Source: Pseudobutyrivibrio sp.
GTDB taxonomy: Bacteria; Bacillota; Clostridia; Lachnospirales; Lachnospiraceae
Direction: 5' to 3'
NCBI GenBank assembly: GCA_017557435.1
Contig: JAFYYR010000026.1
Span: 124,001-188,000 of the forward strand
Length of the DNA stretch: 64,000 bases
This document shows, piece after piece, positions 20,421-28,916 of this stretch (the first letter of the stretch is position 1; every line of letters starts with the position of its first letter). Both the position numbers and the translations under genes were made by a program. The notes beneath the pieces were generated by a model. The model was given only the letters and a program-made list of their open reading frames with translations. It was not told the origin of the DNA and ran no database searches.

Positions 20421-20599
20421 CTATTCATTAATTGTTTTGGTTAACAGGATTCGATAGCTCGTAAGAAGTGTATAAATAGCTGGTAGGCATCAAGCTCTGA
20501 GATCTCTCAAGCGAGACGTGTTGTCGAGCGGAGAGATACTCAGGCTTGTAGACGTAACCAGCGAGATAGGAACTGTATTACGAGCGAGGCAGTGAATAG
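20421..20599 (+). repeat. Outer stems enclosing structured element copy C
   Basis: CTATTCA (20421) can pair with TGAATAG (20593), and GCTCGTAA (20457) with TTACGAGC (20578). These nested arms enclose the copy C element, so most of the ileS-glgP spacer could fold into one large hairpin ending next to the glgP ribosome binding site. Pairing was read by eye and not scored thermodynamically. Confidence 0.45.
20479..20562 (+). repeat. Structured intergenic element, copy C
   Basis: Third copy of the hairpin family, core aligned without gaps to those at 1430 and 7865. GCTGGT pairs with ACCAGC, CAAGC with GCTTG, CTGAG with CTCAG and ATCTCT with AGAGAT. Where copy B has CTTAG/CTAAG and ATTTCT/AGAAAT, both strands have changed together. 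The apical part keeps GAC/GTC around a GTGT loop, replacing ATC/GAT in copy B. Confidence 0.72.
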
Positions 20600-20610
20600 G
20601 GGGTTGAGAA

Positions 20611-23067
20611 ATGAAGAGACAGATGCCAAGTACTAAGGAGATTGAACGCGAGATCATGGATCGTGTGAAGTCTATGTTTAGGAAGGACTTTGAGGAAGCC
20701 ACTAAGGAGGAAATCTATAGGGCTTGCGCAGAAGTTGTCAACGACGTAGTCATTGATAACTGGCTCACCACTCAAAAGGAATTCAACAAGCAGGATCCTA
20801 AGTGCGTATATTACATGTCCATGGAGTTTCTTATTGGTAGACTTCTTGGAAATAACATGATTAATATGCGTGGCTACACAGAGGTTATGGATGCTCTCGA
20901 CGAATTGGGCGTAGATATCAATGAAATCGAGGACCAGGAACCGGATCCAGCTCTTGGTAATGGTGGCTTGGGCCGATTGGCCGCATGTTTCTTGGATTCT
21001 CTAGCTACCCTTAGATACCCTGCTTATGGCTGCGGTATCAGATATCACTATGGTATGTTCAAGCAGAAAATCGAGGATGGCTATCAGAAGGAGGTTCCTG
21101 ATGATTGGCTTCAGACTAGATATCCTTTTGAGCTTGAGCGTCCAGAGTATGAGTTTGAGGTTAAGTTCGGAGGCTGGGTTCGATATGAGAGTCAGCCAGA
21201 TGGAACTACCAAATATATACATGAGGGCTACAATTCTGTAATTGCCACACCTTATGATATGCCAGTTACTGGCTTTGATAATGGTATGGTTAATACCCTT
21301 ATGATTTGGGATGCTAAGCCAAAGGAAGTATTTAGACTTGCTTCATTTGAGCGTGGCGATTATAACAAGGCAGTTGAGGATATGAACTTGGCTAGAAACC
21401 TTACTGAGGTTTTATATCCAAATGATAATCATGTCCAGGGCAAGGAGCTTCGTCTGAAGCAGCAGTATTTCTTCGTTTCTGCTTCATTGCAGCGAGCTCT
21501 TAACAAGTATTTCCGCTATCATCATGACATTATGAAGCTTCCTGAAAAGGTAGTATTTCAGATGAATGATACTCACCCAACCCTTACAGTAGCTGAGCTT
21601 ATGCGTCTTCTTATGGATGAGCATGGTCTTGGTTGGGATGATGCGTGGGAAGTTACTACACACTGCGTTGCCTATACTAACCACACAATCATGGCAGAGG
21701 CTCTTGAGAAATGGCCAGAAGAAATATTTAAGGGACTGCTCCCTCGAATATTTATGATTGTTGAGGAAATCAATCGCCGCTTCTGTGAAGAGATTAGAGC
21801 TAAGTTCCCAGGAGATGATGAGAGAGTTCACCGCATGGCTATTTTGGCTGATGGTCAAGTTAAGATGGCTCATATGGCTATCGCTGCCAGCTATAGTGTC
21901 AATGGTGTTGCGGCTCTACATACAGAGATTCTTAAAAACGTTTCTCTACATGACTTCTATGAGATGTATCCAGAGAAGTTCAACAACAAGACTAACGGTA
22001 TTACCCAGCGTCGTTTCTTGATGCATGGTAATTATAAATTGTCAGATTGGGTTATTTCTAAGATAGGTAGAAGTTGGATTACTGATCTTTCCAATATGGA
22101 AAAGCTTGAGAACTACCTTGATGATAAGAAGGCCTTAAATGAATTTATGGGAATTAAGCTTGAGAATAAAAAGCGTCTTGCTAAGTACATTTATGACCAC
22201 AACAAGGTAACAGTTGATCCAAACTCAATTTTTGACGTACAAGTAAAGAGACTACATGAATATAAGCGTCAGCTTCTTAATATTTTGCATGTAATGTATC
22301 TTTACAATCAAATTAAAGAAAATCCAGATATGGATTTCTATCCAACCACATTTATTTTTGGTGCCAAGGCATCAGCAGGTTATGAGAATGCTAAGCTTAT
22401 CATTAAGCTTATTAATAATGTGGCAGCTGTTATCAACAACGACAAGTCAATTGATAACAAGTTAAAAGTTGTGTTTATAGAAGACTATCGTGTATCTAAT
22501 GCCGAGTGGATTTTTGCAGCAGCAGATGTTTCAGAGCAGATTTCTACTGCATCAAAAGAGGCATCAGGTACAGGTAATATGAAGTTCATGCTTAATGGTG
22601 CGGTCACAATAGGTACAATGGATGGTGCCAATGTTGAGATGTACAAGGAGCTTGATGGAGAGAATATTTTCATCTTTGGTATGAGCTCTGATGAGGTAAT
22701 AGCTCACGAGAAGAATCATGACTACAATCCAGTAGATGAGATGAACAATAATCCTCATATTCAAAAGGTTCTTGGTCAGCTTATTAATGGCTACTATAGT
22801 ATTGATAATCCTGAGTTATTTAGACCAATCTACAATTCACTTTTGAATACTCAGTGCACTGAGAGAGCAGATATGTACTTCGTTCTCAAGGATTTTGCTT
22901 CATACTGTGAGGCCCATGAGAAAATACAGGCTGCTTACAAGGATAGAGAAAAATGGGCTAAGATGGCTCTTTCAAATGTAGCCCATGTTGGTAAATTCTC
23001 TTCCGACAGAACTATTCAAGAATATGTAGATGATATTTGGCATCTAGATAAGCTAGAACTAAAGTAA
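20611..23067 (+). CDS. glgP: Glycogen/maltodextrin phosphorylase
   Basis: 818-residue family GT35 phosphorylase that releases glucose 1-phosphate from alpha-1,4-glucans using pyridoxal phosphate. Catalytic landmarks are the N-terminal ALGNGGLGRLAACFLDS, MNDTHPTLTVAELMR, and the PLP-lysine motif EASGTGNMKFMLNGA (Lys about residue 657). The N-terminal 30 residues (KRQMPSTKEIERE) look like a short extension typical of clostridial forms. ATG 20611 has a GGGGG ribosome binding site partly next to a predicted stem. No other glycogen genes adjoin. Confidence 0.96.
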   Translation: MKRQMPSTKEIEREIMDRVKSMFRKDFEEATKEEIYRACAEVVNDVVIDNWLTTQKEFNKQDPKCVYYMSMEFLIGRLLGNNMINMRGYTEVMDALDELGVDINEIEDQEPDPALGNGGLGRLAACFLDSLATLRYPAYGCGIRYHYGMFKQKIEDGYQKEVPDDWLQTRYPFELERPEYEFEVKFGGWVRYESQPDGTTKYIHEGYNSVIATPYDMPVTGFDNGMVNTLMIWDAKPKEVFRLASFERGDYNKAVEDMNLARNLTEVLYPNDNHVQGKELRLKQQYFFVSASLQRALNKYFRYHHDIMKLPEKVVFQMNDTHPTLTVAELMRLLMDEHGLGWDDAWEVTTHCVAYTNHTIMAEALEKWPEEIFKGLLPRIFMIVEEINRRFCEEIRAKFPGDDERVHRMAILADGQVKMAHMAIAASYSVNGVAALHTEILKNVSLHDFYEMYPEKFNNKTNGITQRRFLMHGNYKLSDWVISKIGRSWITDLSNMEKLENYLDDKKALNEFMGIKLENKKRLAKYIYDHNKVTVDPNSIFDVQVKRLHEYKRQLLNILHVMYLYNQIKENPDMDFYPTTFIFGAKASAGYENAKLIIKLINNVAAVINNDKSIDNKLKVVFIEDYRVSNAEWIFAAADVSEQISTASKEASGTGNMKFMLNGAVTIGTMDGANVEMYKELDGENIFIFGMSSDEVIAHEKNHDYNPVDEMNNNPHIQKVLGQLINGYYSIDNPELFRPIYNSLLNTQCTERADMYFVLKDFASYCEAHEKIQAAYKDREKWAKMALSNVAHVGKFSSDRTIQEYVDDIWHLDKLELK

Positions 23068-23080
23068 TTGGAGATAATTA

Positions 23081-23953
23081 ATGAATCAAAACAGCAGTAA
23101 CAAAGGCAAGTATGTAGCTTGGGTAATTATGCCTTTGATAATAACTTTTATTATTCAAATAGCCCTATATATTATTGGATTCCAGGGCGTTACGGCATAC
23201 GTAATGGCGCATTTTAAAGGCGGCTCACTTCAGGATTTGTTCCAAAAGTGTTTAGATACCATGGATAGTCATACCTTCTACAGTATTTTTCAAGTTTCCT
23301 ATGCCATTGTTGCTATAATTATATTTGGATGTATCTATAAAAAGATGTTTAAGGCGGACCAAAAATATAAGCCATTTAGCACATCCTTAAATCCATCTAT
23401 GACAATCTGCGGAACAGTAATACTTACATTGGCATTACAGTATATTTGTATATACATATTATTGTCACTTATAGTTGCTTTTCCAAACTTGTATATTGAA
23501 TATGTAGAGCTATTAAAGGAAGCAGGACTGGATTCTTCAATTAATATTTTTATGGCTATATATGCTGTGGTCCTTGGACCTATTTGCGAAGAGTTTATTT
23601 TTAGAGGAGTGACTTTATCTGCAGGACTCAAAGCTTTTCCAGCACCTATAGCAATTATCCTTCAGGCGCTAATGTTTGGCCTTTATCATCAAAATGCAAT
23701 TCAAGGATGCTATACATTTGTCTTTGGTTTAGCATTGGGATATGTGATGTATCTTTATGATGATTTGCTTATTACAATTTTGATTCATGTGGTATACAAC
23801 ATTTTGGGTACATTTTTATCAGGCTTGCTGCCAATGGGCGGTGATTCAGTTGTTAACTTCTTTGCGTGGATGTTGGGCTCATTGATTGTTGCCTACTTCG
23901 CAATTGTTCTTTTAAGAAGAGCTTCTGCAAAGGTTAACAATGTAAAACTTTAA
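23081..23953 (+). CDS. CPBP family intramembrane metalloprotease
   Basis: 290 residues with about seven or eight membrane helices. The CPBP (Abi, Rce1-like) signature is visible: EEFIFRG at about residue 168 (motif 1), FGLYHQN (motif 2 His) and a later polar helix motif near HVVYNILG. Family members are membrane proteases or bacteriocin self-immunity factors. It begins 13 nt after glgP and so is probably read through from it, and it ends before a clear terminator. The substrate is unknown. Confidence 0.88.
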   Translation: MNQNSSNKGKYVAWVIMPLIITFIIQIALYIIGFQGVTAYVMAHFKGGSLQDLFQKCLDTMDSHTFYSIFQVSYAIVAIIIFGCIYKKMFKADQKYKPFSTSLNPSMTICGTVILTLALQYICIYILLSLIVAFPNLYIEYVELLKEAGLDSSINIFMAIYAVVLGPICEEFIFRGVTLSAGLKAFPAPIAIILQALMFGLYHQNAIQGCYTFVFGLALGYVMYLYDDLLITILIHVVYNILGTFLSGLLPMGGDSVVNFFAWMLGSLIVAYFAIVLLRRASAKVNNVKL

Positions 23954-23988
23954 TCCGATATATTATTTGCACGGAAGTTTATCATAGG

Positions 23989-24021
23989 ACCAGGAAGGCC
24001 TTCGGGTTTTCCTGGTTTTTG
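23989..24021 (+). terminator. Rho-independent terminator after the CPBP gene
   Basis: ACCAGGAA pairs with TTCCTGGT around a CCTTCGGG tetraloop stem, followed by five T residues. Confidence 0.87.
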
Positions 24022-24097
24022 ATTTTATTCAAAATCACCTATGAACTAGGAAAAAGGACTTTCCTTTATAAATCTTTTATTTATAGGAGGAAAGAAC

Positions 24098-25138
24098 ATG
24101 GTAATTCAAAACTCTGAGGTATCTATGACCTCAAAAACTAGCTTCGCTAGTGGAACCAGGCTGACTATTCAGTCAGAATCAAGACCCGTTTTCAATGTGG
24201 AAGAAGTACAGGTATTAGGAGGGGACGATGATTTTTTGTCCTCACTTAACTATGCCAAATCCGCAAAGGGAACGGTCCAGGAAGTGGGAGAATCATCCCC
24301 AGTCTTAAGTCCAGCTTCAAGTAGAAAAATCAAACTTCATACTATGGAGTATCTTCTTAAGATGTTGCTTCTTGGAGGATTGTGGAATGAGGATAACTCA
24401 TTCGCAAAAATGTTTGGGGAGGAATGTGATACATCCCCAGCAGGTACTTTAACGGAGATGCCGGGCCAAATGTTTGTTGAGACTACTAAGGTGTCCTATG
24501 CATACTGGCAAAATCAAAGTGTTGAGTTTTCATCAACAGGAACAGCCATTACAGCGGATGGAAGAAAGCTAAGCTTCGACTACAGTTTTGCTATGTCAGA
24601 ATCATTTGTAGAAAAATATGATGTGACCCATATCCATCTTAGACAGTATGCAGACCCACTGGTTATCAATCTAGATGACAATCCTACATCTATCTCACCA
24701 CAGACATTCCTTTTTGATCTGGATGCAGATGGTAAAATGGATGAGATTCACAACATCAAAAAAGGTTCCGGATTTTTGGCTCTTGATCGAAACGAGGATG
24801 GAGAAATCAATGACGGAATTGAGCTGTTTGGGGCACAAACAGGGGATGGTTTCAGGGAATTAGCTGAATTTGACGAAGATGGCAATGGCTGGATAGACGA
24901 AAATGATAGCATATTTGCCAAGCTAAAAATTATGACCATCAATGAGAAAGGTGAAAAGGAAACCTACGGATTAAAGCAATCAGATGTGGGGGCAATATTC
25001 CTTGGAAGAATCGACACGGAATTTGTACACCATGATGATGACAACAGTGCCACAGCAGCAGTTAGGAAATCTGGTATGTTTTTACATGAAAGCGATGGAC
25101 ATGCTGGAGGCGTGCAACATGTAGATTTTGCTACCTGA
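24098..25138 (+). CDS. EF-hand-like calcium-binding protein of unknown function
   Basis: 346 residues with no signal peptide and no membrane helix. The central part contains three acidic loops resembling EF-hand or dockerin calcium sites: DLDADGKMDE, DRNEDGEIND and DEDGNGWIDEND, at roughly residues 208-272. The N-terminal 90 residues are Ser/Thr-rich and look disordered. Architecturally it resembles hypothetical proteins widespread in Clostridia that carry a conserved FLFDLDADG segment. AGGAGGAAAG precedes ATG 24098, and a short TATAAAT/ATTTATA hairpin touches that site. Terminators on both sides make it a single-gene unit. Role unknown. Confidence 0.72.
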   Translation: MVIQNSEVSMTSKTSFASGTRLTIQSESRPVFNVEEVQVLGGDDDFLSSLNYAKSAKGTVQEVGESSPVLSPASSRKIKLHTMEYLLKMLLLGGLWNEDNSFAKMFGEECDTSPAGTLTEMPGQMFVETTKVSYAYWQNQSVEFSSTGTAITADGRKLSFDYSFAMSESFVEKYDVTHIHLRQYADPLVINLDDNPTSISPQTFLFDLDADGKMDEIHNIKKGSGFLALDRNEDGEINDGIELFGAQTGDGFRELAEFDEDGNGWIDENDSIFAKLKIMTINEKGEKETYGLKQSDVGAIFLGRIDTEFVHHDDDNSATAAVRKSGMFLHESDGHAGGVQHVDFAT

Positions 25139-25160
25139 TAATTAAAACAGAATAGCCTAT

Positions 25161-25199
25161 AGAAAATCCTTGTACTATAAGTGCAGGGATTTTCTTTTT
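25161..25199 (+). terminator. Rho-independent terminator after the EF-hand-like gene
   Basis: AGAAAATCC pairs with GGATTTTCT, with further TTG/CAG pairing near the loop, followed by a T tract. Confidence 0.85.
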
Positions 25200-25217
25200 A
25201 AAAGAAAAAAATATATA

Positions 25218-25246
25218 TTGAAGATAATAAATACCTGTGGTATATT
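25218..25246 (+). promoter_or_regulatory. Sigma-A type promoter of the flavinylation cluster
   Basis: TTGAAG (25218-25223) and TATATT (25241-25246) are separated by 17 nt. The -10 box directly adjoins a perfect palindrome (25248-25266), a classic repressor geometry. Confidence 0.7.
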
Positions 25247-25247
25247 A

Positions 25248-25266
25248 ATCGTACTAGTAGTACGAT
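25248..25266. promoter_or_regulatory. 19-bp perfect palindrome, probable TetR operator
   Basis: ATCGTACTA, one central G, TAGTACGAT: nine base pairs on each side with no mismatch, lying on the expected transcription start. The size and symmetry suit a TetR-family repressor, and one is encoded at the end of the cluster (27182). Confidence 0.75.
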
Positions 25267-25287
25267 AATGAGAAAGGGGGTTCGACA

Positions 25288-26187
25288 ATGGAGGCGCAAC
25301 AATGTTTTTACAGCATGAATAGCGTCATGTATGCCTATGTGGATTGTGAAAAAAAGTCTCAGGCAGATGATTTGATATTTCAAATAATAAAAACCGTAGG
25401 TAAATTTGAGAAGAAATGGAATTGTTTTGACAAGAAAAGTTCTGTGGCCAGGCTGAATCGTAGCAAGAATAGGTGGATATTGATGGAGAAACCTACACTT
25501 GATGTACTACAAAGAAGCTATCGATATTCTCTTGATTCCCATGGCAGTTATAGCCTTTTTTCAGGAGTTTACCTGAGAGTTTGGAAGGAAGCTATTATCA
25601 AAGAAATGCCTCCCGATGAGGATGGAATCAAAGAGCTAATTGAAAAACATAATAATGCAGACATTAGTTTTAGATGGCGCTTTGTAAAAACAAATGACAA
25701 TGATTTGATTGACTTAGGAGGTTGCGCAAAGGGATACATAGCCCAGTACATAAAAACTAAGTATGAAAAACTAAGTTACCTGAATAGCTTATTTTTGAAT
25801 CTAGGTGGCAATATCATTACTTATTCAAGGGATGATAGTACCTCAGATGTAAAGATAATAAATCCTATAACAAATCAGGATATTTTATTGAAGAATATAA
25901 CGAATACATCTGTTGTAACTTCGGGAGATTATATACAGAACTTTGAAAGAGAAGGGAAACTCTATCATCATATTATTGATATGAATACGGGGTATCCAGC
26001 GGATTCTCCCTTCTGCAGCGTGACGGTGATTGGTGATGATAGTTTTTTATGTGATTGTAGGGCTACTGATTTTTATGTAAGAGGAAAGGCTGCAATTGAA
26101 GAGTGCAATAAAAACAATATTGCAGCTATTTTTATTTTAAAAGACGGTGAAGTTTTAGCCAGTGAGATGGCACAACAATTAATTTAG
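25288..26187 (+). CDS. apbE: ApbE-like FAD:protein FMN transferase
   Basis: 299 residues. ApbE enzymes move FMN from FAD onto a Ser or Thr of target proteins. Conserved blocks are LDLGGCAKGYIAQYI, FLNLGGNI, TSGDYIQNFE, YHHIIDMNTGYPAD and CDCRATDFYVRG, matching the FAD- and metal-binding motifs of the family. Unlike most ApbE proteins there is no lipoprotein signal (it begins MEAQQCFYSMN), which suggests a cytoplasmic enzyme or an unusual export route. Two genes for FMN-binding-domain proteins follow, the natural targets. AAAGGGGG precedes the ATG. Confidence 0.88.
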   Translation: MEAQQCFYSMNSVMYAYVDCEKKSQADDLIFQIIKTVGKFEKKWNCFDKKSSVARLNRSKNRWILMEKPTLDVLQRSYRYSLDSHGSYSLFSGVYLRVWKEAIIKEMPPDEDGIKELIEKHNNADISFRWRFVKTNDNDLIDLGGCAKGYIAQYIKTKYEKLSYLNSLFLNLGGNIITYSRDDSTSDVKIINPITNQDILLKNITNTSVVTSGDYIQNFEREGKLYHHIIDMNTGYPADSPFCSVTVIGDDSFLCDCRATDFYVRGKAAIEECNKNNIAAIFILKDGEVLASEMAQQLI

Positions 26188-26219
26188 TTTTTTAGCTTAG
26201 GATGAATTGGAGGTTAGTA

Positions 26220-26549
26220 ATGTATTTATTTGATGTACTTAGGTATAAGAAGATGGTAAAGGAAATGATTGTTGATATTCCAGATATATACACCATAGAT
26301 GATGGAGTATATGAGGGAGACTGTGATGCCTTGCTAATAAAGGCAAAGGTCAGAACTACAATAGAAAATCACAGGATTAAGAGTGTGGAATTGCTTGAAC
26401 ATGTTCATGAGCGTGGGGCTGAAGCAGAGAAAATGATTGAATGGATAAATCAGGAAAAGAAATTTAATGTAGGGATGATTGCTGGAGCATCTAACAGCTG
26501 TAAAGTAATGCTTAAAGCAATAGAGAATTCATTAAAGAGTGCTTCGTAA
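26220..26549 (+). CDS. Small FMN-binding domain protein
   Basis: 109 residues. The fold reads as an FMN-binding (NqrC/RnfG C-terminal-like) domain: DDGVYEGDCD, then VELLEHVHERG, and the flavinylation-like motif AGASNS near residue 90, where the last Ser would be the acceptor. ATG 26220 is preferred over an upstream in-frame ATG because TTGGAGG (26207) is 6 nt before it. No signal peptide is seen; the N terminus (MYLFDVLRYKKMV) is only slightly hydrophobic. Modification by the upstream ApbE is inferred. Confidence 0.8.
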   Translation: MYLFDVLRYKKMVKEMIVDIPDIYTIDDGVYEGDCDALLIKAKVRTTIENHRIKSVELLEHVHERGAEAEKMIEWINQEKKFNVGMIAGASNSCKVMLKAIENSLKSAS

Positions 26550-26567
26550 ATAGGATGGAGAATAAAA

Positions 26568-27140
26568 ATGAAAGATAAAATAACATTCAAATCAACAATG
26601 TGTTTAATTTTTTTTTTAGGTGGACTTATATATGGAGTTAGGAACTTACAGCTTATTGGTCACAGACCACCTATTATTTTTATAACTTTAGGTATTGCAG
26701 TCTTAGGTCTTGGGGTTCTATTACTAGTAAGTTTTAAAGATGGTAATGAAAGATATTTTAAGAAGCTTACTATGGTTGCAGTTATTCTCTTGGCTGCCTA
26801 TGGAATTACTGAGATGGTCTGCAATGAAAAGTATCAGGAACAGGTGGCTATGATGAAAGACTGGGACGTGGACTTAAACAGTGTTTCTGATGGGGTCTAT
26901 ACAGGCGAGAGCGATGTTGGTTACATCAAAGCAGTAGTTGAGGTAGAGGTGAAAAATCATCAGCTTATCAGAGTTGACTTAATAAAGCATGTTAACGAAA
27001 GAGGAGAGCCGGCGGAGATTATAGTTGATGAAATAGTTAAAAAGCAAAAGGTAGATGTAGATGCAGTAAGCTCAGCAACGAATTCCAGCAAAGTCATTAA
27101 AACTGCTGTAAAAAATGCTTTATTGCAGGGAGTTCAATAA
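26568..27140 (+). CDS. Membrane protein with C-terminal FMN-binding domain
   Basis: 190 residues. Three hydrophobic segments (FKSTMCLIFFLGGLIYGV, FITLGIAVLGLGVLLLV, MVAVILLAAYGI) occupy the first 85 residues. The C-terminal 100 residues form an FMN-binding domain closely similar to the upstream small protein (DGVYTGESDVGYIKA, IKHVNERGEPAE) with flavinylation-like motif VSSATNSS. It would place a covalent flavin at the membrane. It lies 18 nt after the previous gene, in the same cluster as apbE and the TetR gene. The redox partner is not in this window. Confidence 0.8.
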   Translation: MKDKITFKSTMCLIFFLGGLIYGVRNLQLIGHRPPIIFITLGIAVLGLGVLLLVSFKDGNERYFKKLTMVAVILLAAYGITEMVCNEKYQEQVAMMKDWDVDLNSVSDGVYTGESDVGYIKAVVEVEVKNHQLIRVDLIKHVNERGEPAEIIVDEIVKKQKVDVDAVSSATNSSKVIKTAVKNALLQGVQ

Positions 27141-27181
27141 TCCATTATATTAATAAAAGGATGAAATGGGAGTGTTAGATA

Positions 27182-27811
27182 ATGACAAAAGCAGAAAAAA
27201 TGGAATTATTCCATAGGGATAATATAGCTGATACTGCAGAGAGATTATTTTCTATCAATGGAATAGAAAAGACATCTATGGATCAGATTGCAAAAGAGGC
27301 AGATTATAGTAAATCCACTATATATGTCTATTTTAAAAACAAGGAAGAGATTATCTTATACCTTGTGCTAAAGGGGATGAATGAACTTAAAAATGGCATT
27401 TCAGAAATCATAGATGCTACGGACAAATCTGATGAGGATAAGTACTATCAGATATGTGATGTTTTAGTATCTTTATATGAGAAATCTCCTTTTATTTTTT
27501 CACATATGATGGAGACTATCGAGATGAAAAAAGAGGAGCGCCTGAAGGTGCCTCTTTTAGATGATATCTACCAGGTTGGTGAAGATATAAATGAGAAAAT
27601 CGCTGAGTTTTTGAAAAATGGTAAGGATAATAATTATTTCAAACTGGATGACAAGGCAGAGAAATTAAGCTTCATTTACTGGATGATGCTATCTGGCGTC
27701 ATAATGTTTGGAAACAAAAAGTCCCAGTACATTGAGTGTCAATTTAAGCAAAACAAAGAGGATTTTTTACATCAAGTATTTGCTATGATGCTTGGGATAA
27801 TCAAAAAATAA
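27182..27811 (+). CDS. TetR family transcriptional regulator
   Basis: 209 residues. The N-terminal helix-turn-helix reads SINGIEKTSMDQIAKEADYS then KSTIYVYFKNKEEI, a typical TetR_N domain. The remaining 150 residues are the variable ligand-binding part. It is the last gene of the apbE cluster, and the perfect palindrome at 25248 overlapping the cluster promoter is the obvious operator, so autoregulation is likely. The ligand is unknown. Confidence 0.9.
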   Translation: MTKAEKMELFHRDNIADTAERLFSINGIEKTSMDQIAKEADYSKSTIYVYFKNKEEIILYLVLKGMNELKNGISEIIDATDKSDEDKYYQICDVLVSLYEKSPFIFSHMMETIEMKKEERLKVPLLDDIYQVGEDINEKIAEFLKNGKDNNYFKLDDKAEKLSFIYWMMLSGVIMFGNKKSQYIECQFKQNKEDFLHQVFAMMLGIIKK

Positions 27812-27821
27812 GCTATTTAGT

Positions 27822-27854
27822 GCGGCGCACCGTTTTGGTGCGTCGCCTTTTTTA
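27822..27854 (+). terminator. Rho-independent terminator after the TetR gene
   Basis: GCGGCGCACC pairs with GGTGCGTCGC around TTTT and is followed by a T tract. Confidence 0.9.
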
Positions 27855-27946
27855 GGTGGTGCTTGAGTTTTTTTCATTGTTACGAGATACTAAAACTAAC
27901 ATCTGCAGGTGATTTTTAACGACTTTTGAAAAGAAAGGAGAGACTA

Positions 27947-28846
27947 ATGGTCGAGTTTGGTGAGCAGTTAAGAAGAGCGAGAGAAGAAAAGGGAATGACA
28001 CAGCAGACTTTGGCAGAACAACTATTTGTTAGCAGGCAGTCAGTTTCCAGATGGGAATGTGGCGATCGTTACCCTGATCTTATTACTACTAAGAAAATAT
28101 CACAGATTCTTGACGTGAGCCTTGATGATCTTATGTCAGGAAAAGAGATGATAAAAGTAGTTGAAAGAAATCCTGTAATAGAAAATAAAGTGGCAAATAA
28201 CATAATGATAGCTTTATATGCAATCGTCGTATTATATTATTCAATTGATTTAGTGAATGAGCTTTTAGCTTTGTACGTACAACCTGATAAATATTTATGG
28301 AATTGGGGAATTGCAATATCTGCATTAAAAATAGTAATTTTTACATATGGCCTAGTTACTGCTATTAGAGGAACGCTATCCCCTAAGAAGATGGGAGTTG
28401 TTATAGCTGCTTTTTTAGGACTGAAGATCTTAAATTTCTTTATTGAATTAGCCGAAGGATTTTATCTTGATGGAACCTCTATGAGTATGAGGGGAATATG
28501 GTTAGATTGTATTTTTAGCATAGTTTTAGTCCTTGCAGTTCTTATATTGTTTATTGGAAAGAAGAATCAGATTATTTGGCTATTGGTGATTTCATTTTTA
28601 TCCTTAGTTAAGATAATTAGAAACTTAATTGATTGTTACGATATAATCAGTTTCGCAAGATTTAATAATTCACTTCCTGAGGACCAGCGCTGGATTATGG
28701 TGTCAGATACCACCTATTCTTCTGTTATAAGCTTGTTACTTCCGGTTGCACTTTATGCATTGATTATTTTTCAAACCTATACTCTATACAGAAAACGCAA
28801 AATCCTTATGAACTTTGATGAATCAAATAGTGTGCCTGTCCGTTGA
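27947..28846 (+). CDS. XRE-type regulator with membrane domain
   Basis: 299 residues. The N-terminal 65 residues are a helix-turn-helix of the XRE type (GMTQQTLAEQLFVSRQSVSR, then WECGDRYPDL). The remainder has about six hydrophobic segments (IMIALYAIVVLYYSIDLV, VVIAAFLGLKILNFF, CIFSIVLVLAVLILFI and others), so the DNA-binding domain is tethered to the membrane. ATG 27947 is chosen because AAAGGAG (27934) precedes it; upstream in-frame codons have no such site. Its target and signal are unknown, and it has its own transcription unit between the flavinylation cluster and the sugar locus. Confidence 0.82.
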   Translation: MVEFGEQLRRAREEKGMTQQTLAEQLFVSRQSVSRWECGDRYPDLITTKKISQILDVSLDDLMSGKEMIKVVERNPVIENKVANNIMIALYAIVVLYYSIDLVNELLALYVQPDKYLWNWGIAISALKIVIFTYGLVTAIRGTLSPKKMGVVIAAFLGLKILNFFIELAEGFYLDGTSMSMRGIWLDCIFSIVLVLAVLILFIGKKNQIIWLLVISFLSLVKIIRNLIDCYDIISFARFNNSLPEDQRWIMVSDTTYSSVISLLLPVALYALIIFQTYTLYRKRKILMNFDESNSVPVR

Positions 28847-28916
28847 TTTACAGGGATGGATTATTTATAATAATCTCTAGTGAATTTAGGTTATTGGGTG
28901 GAGAATTATTTTAATC

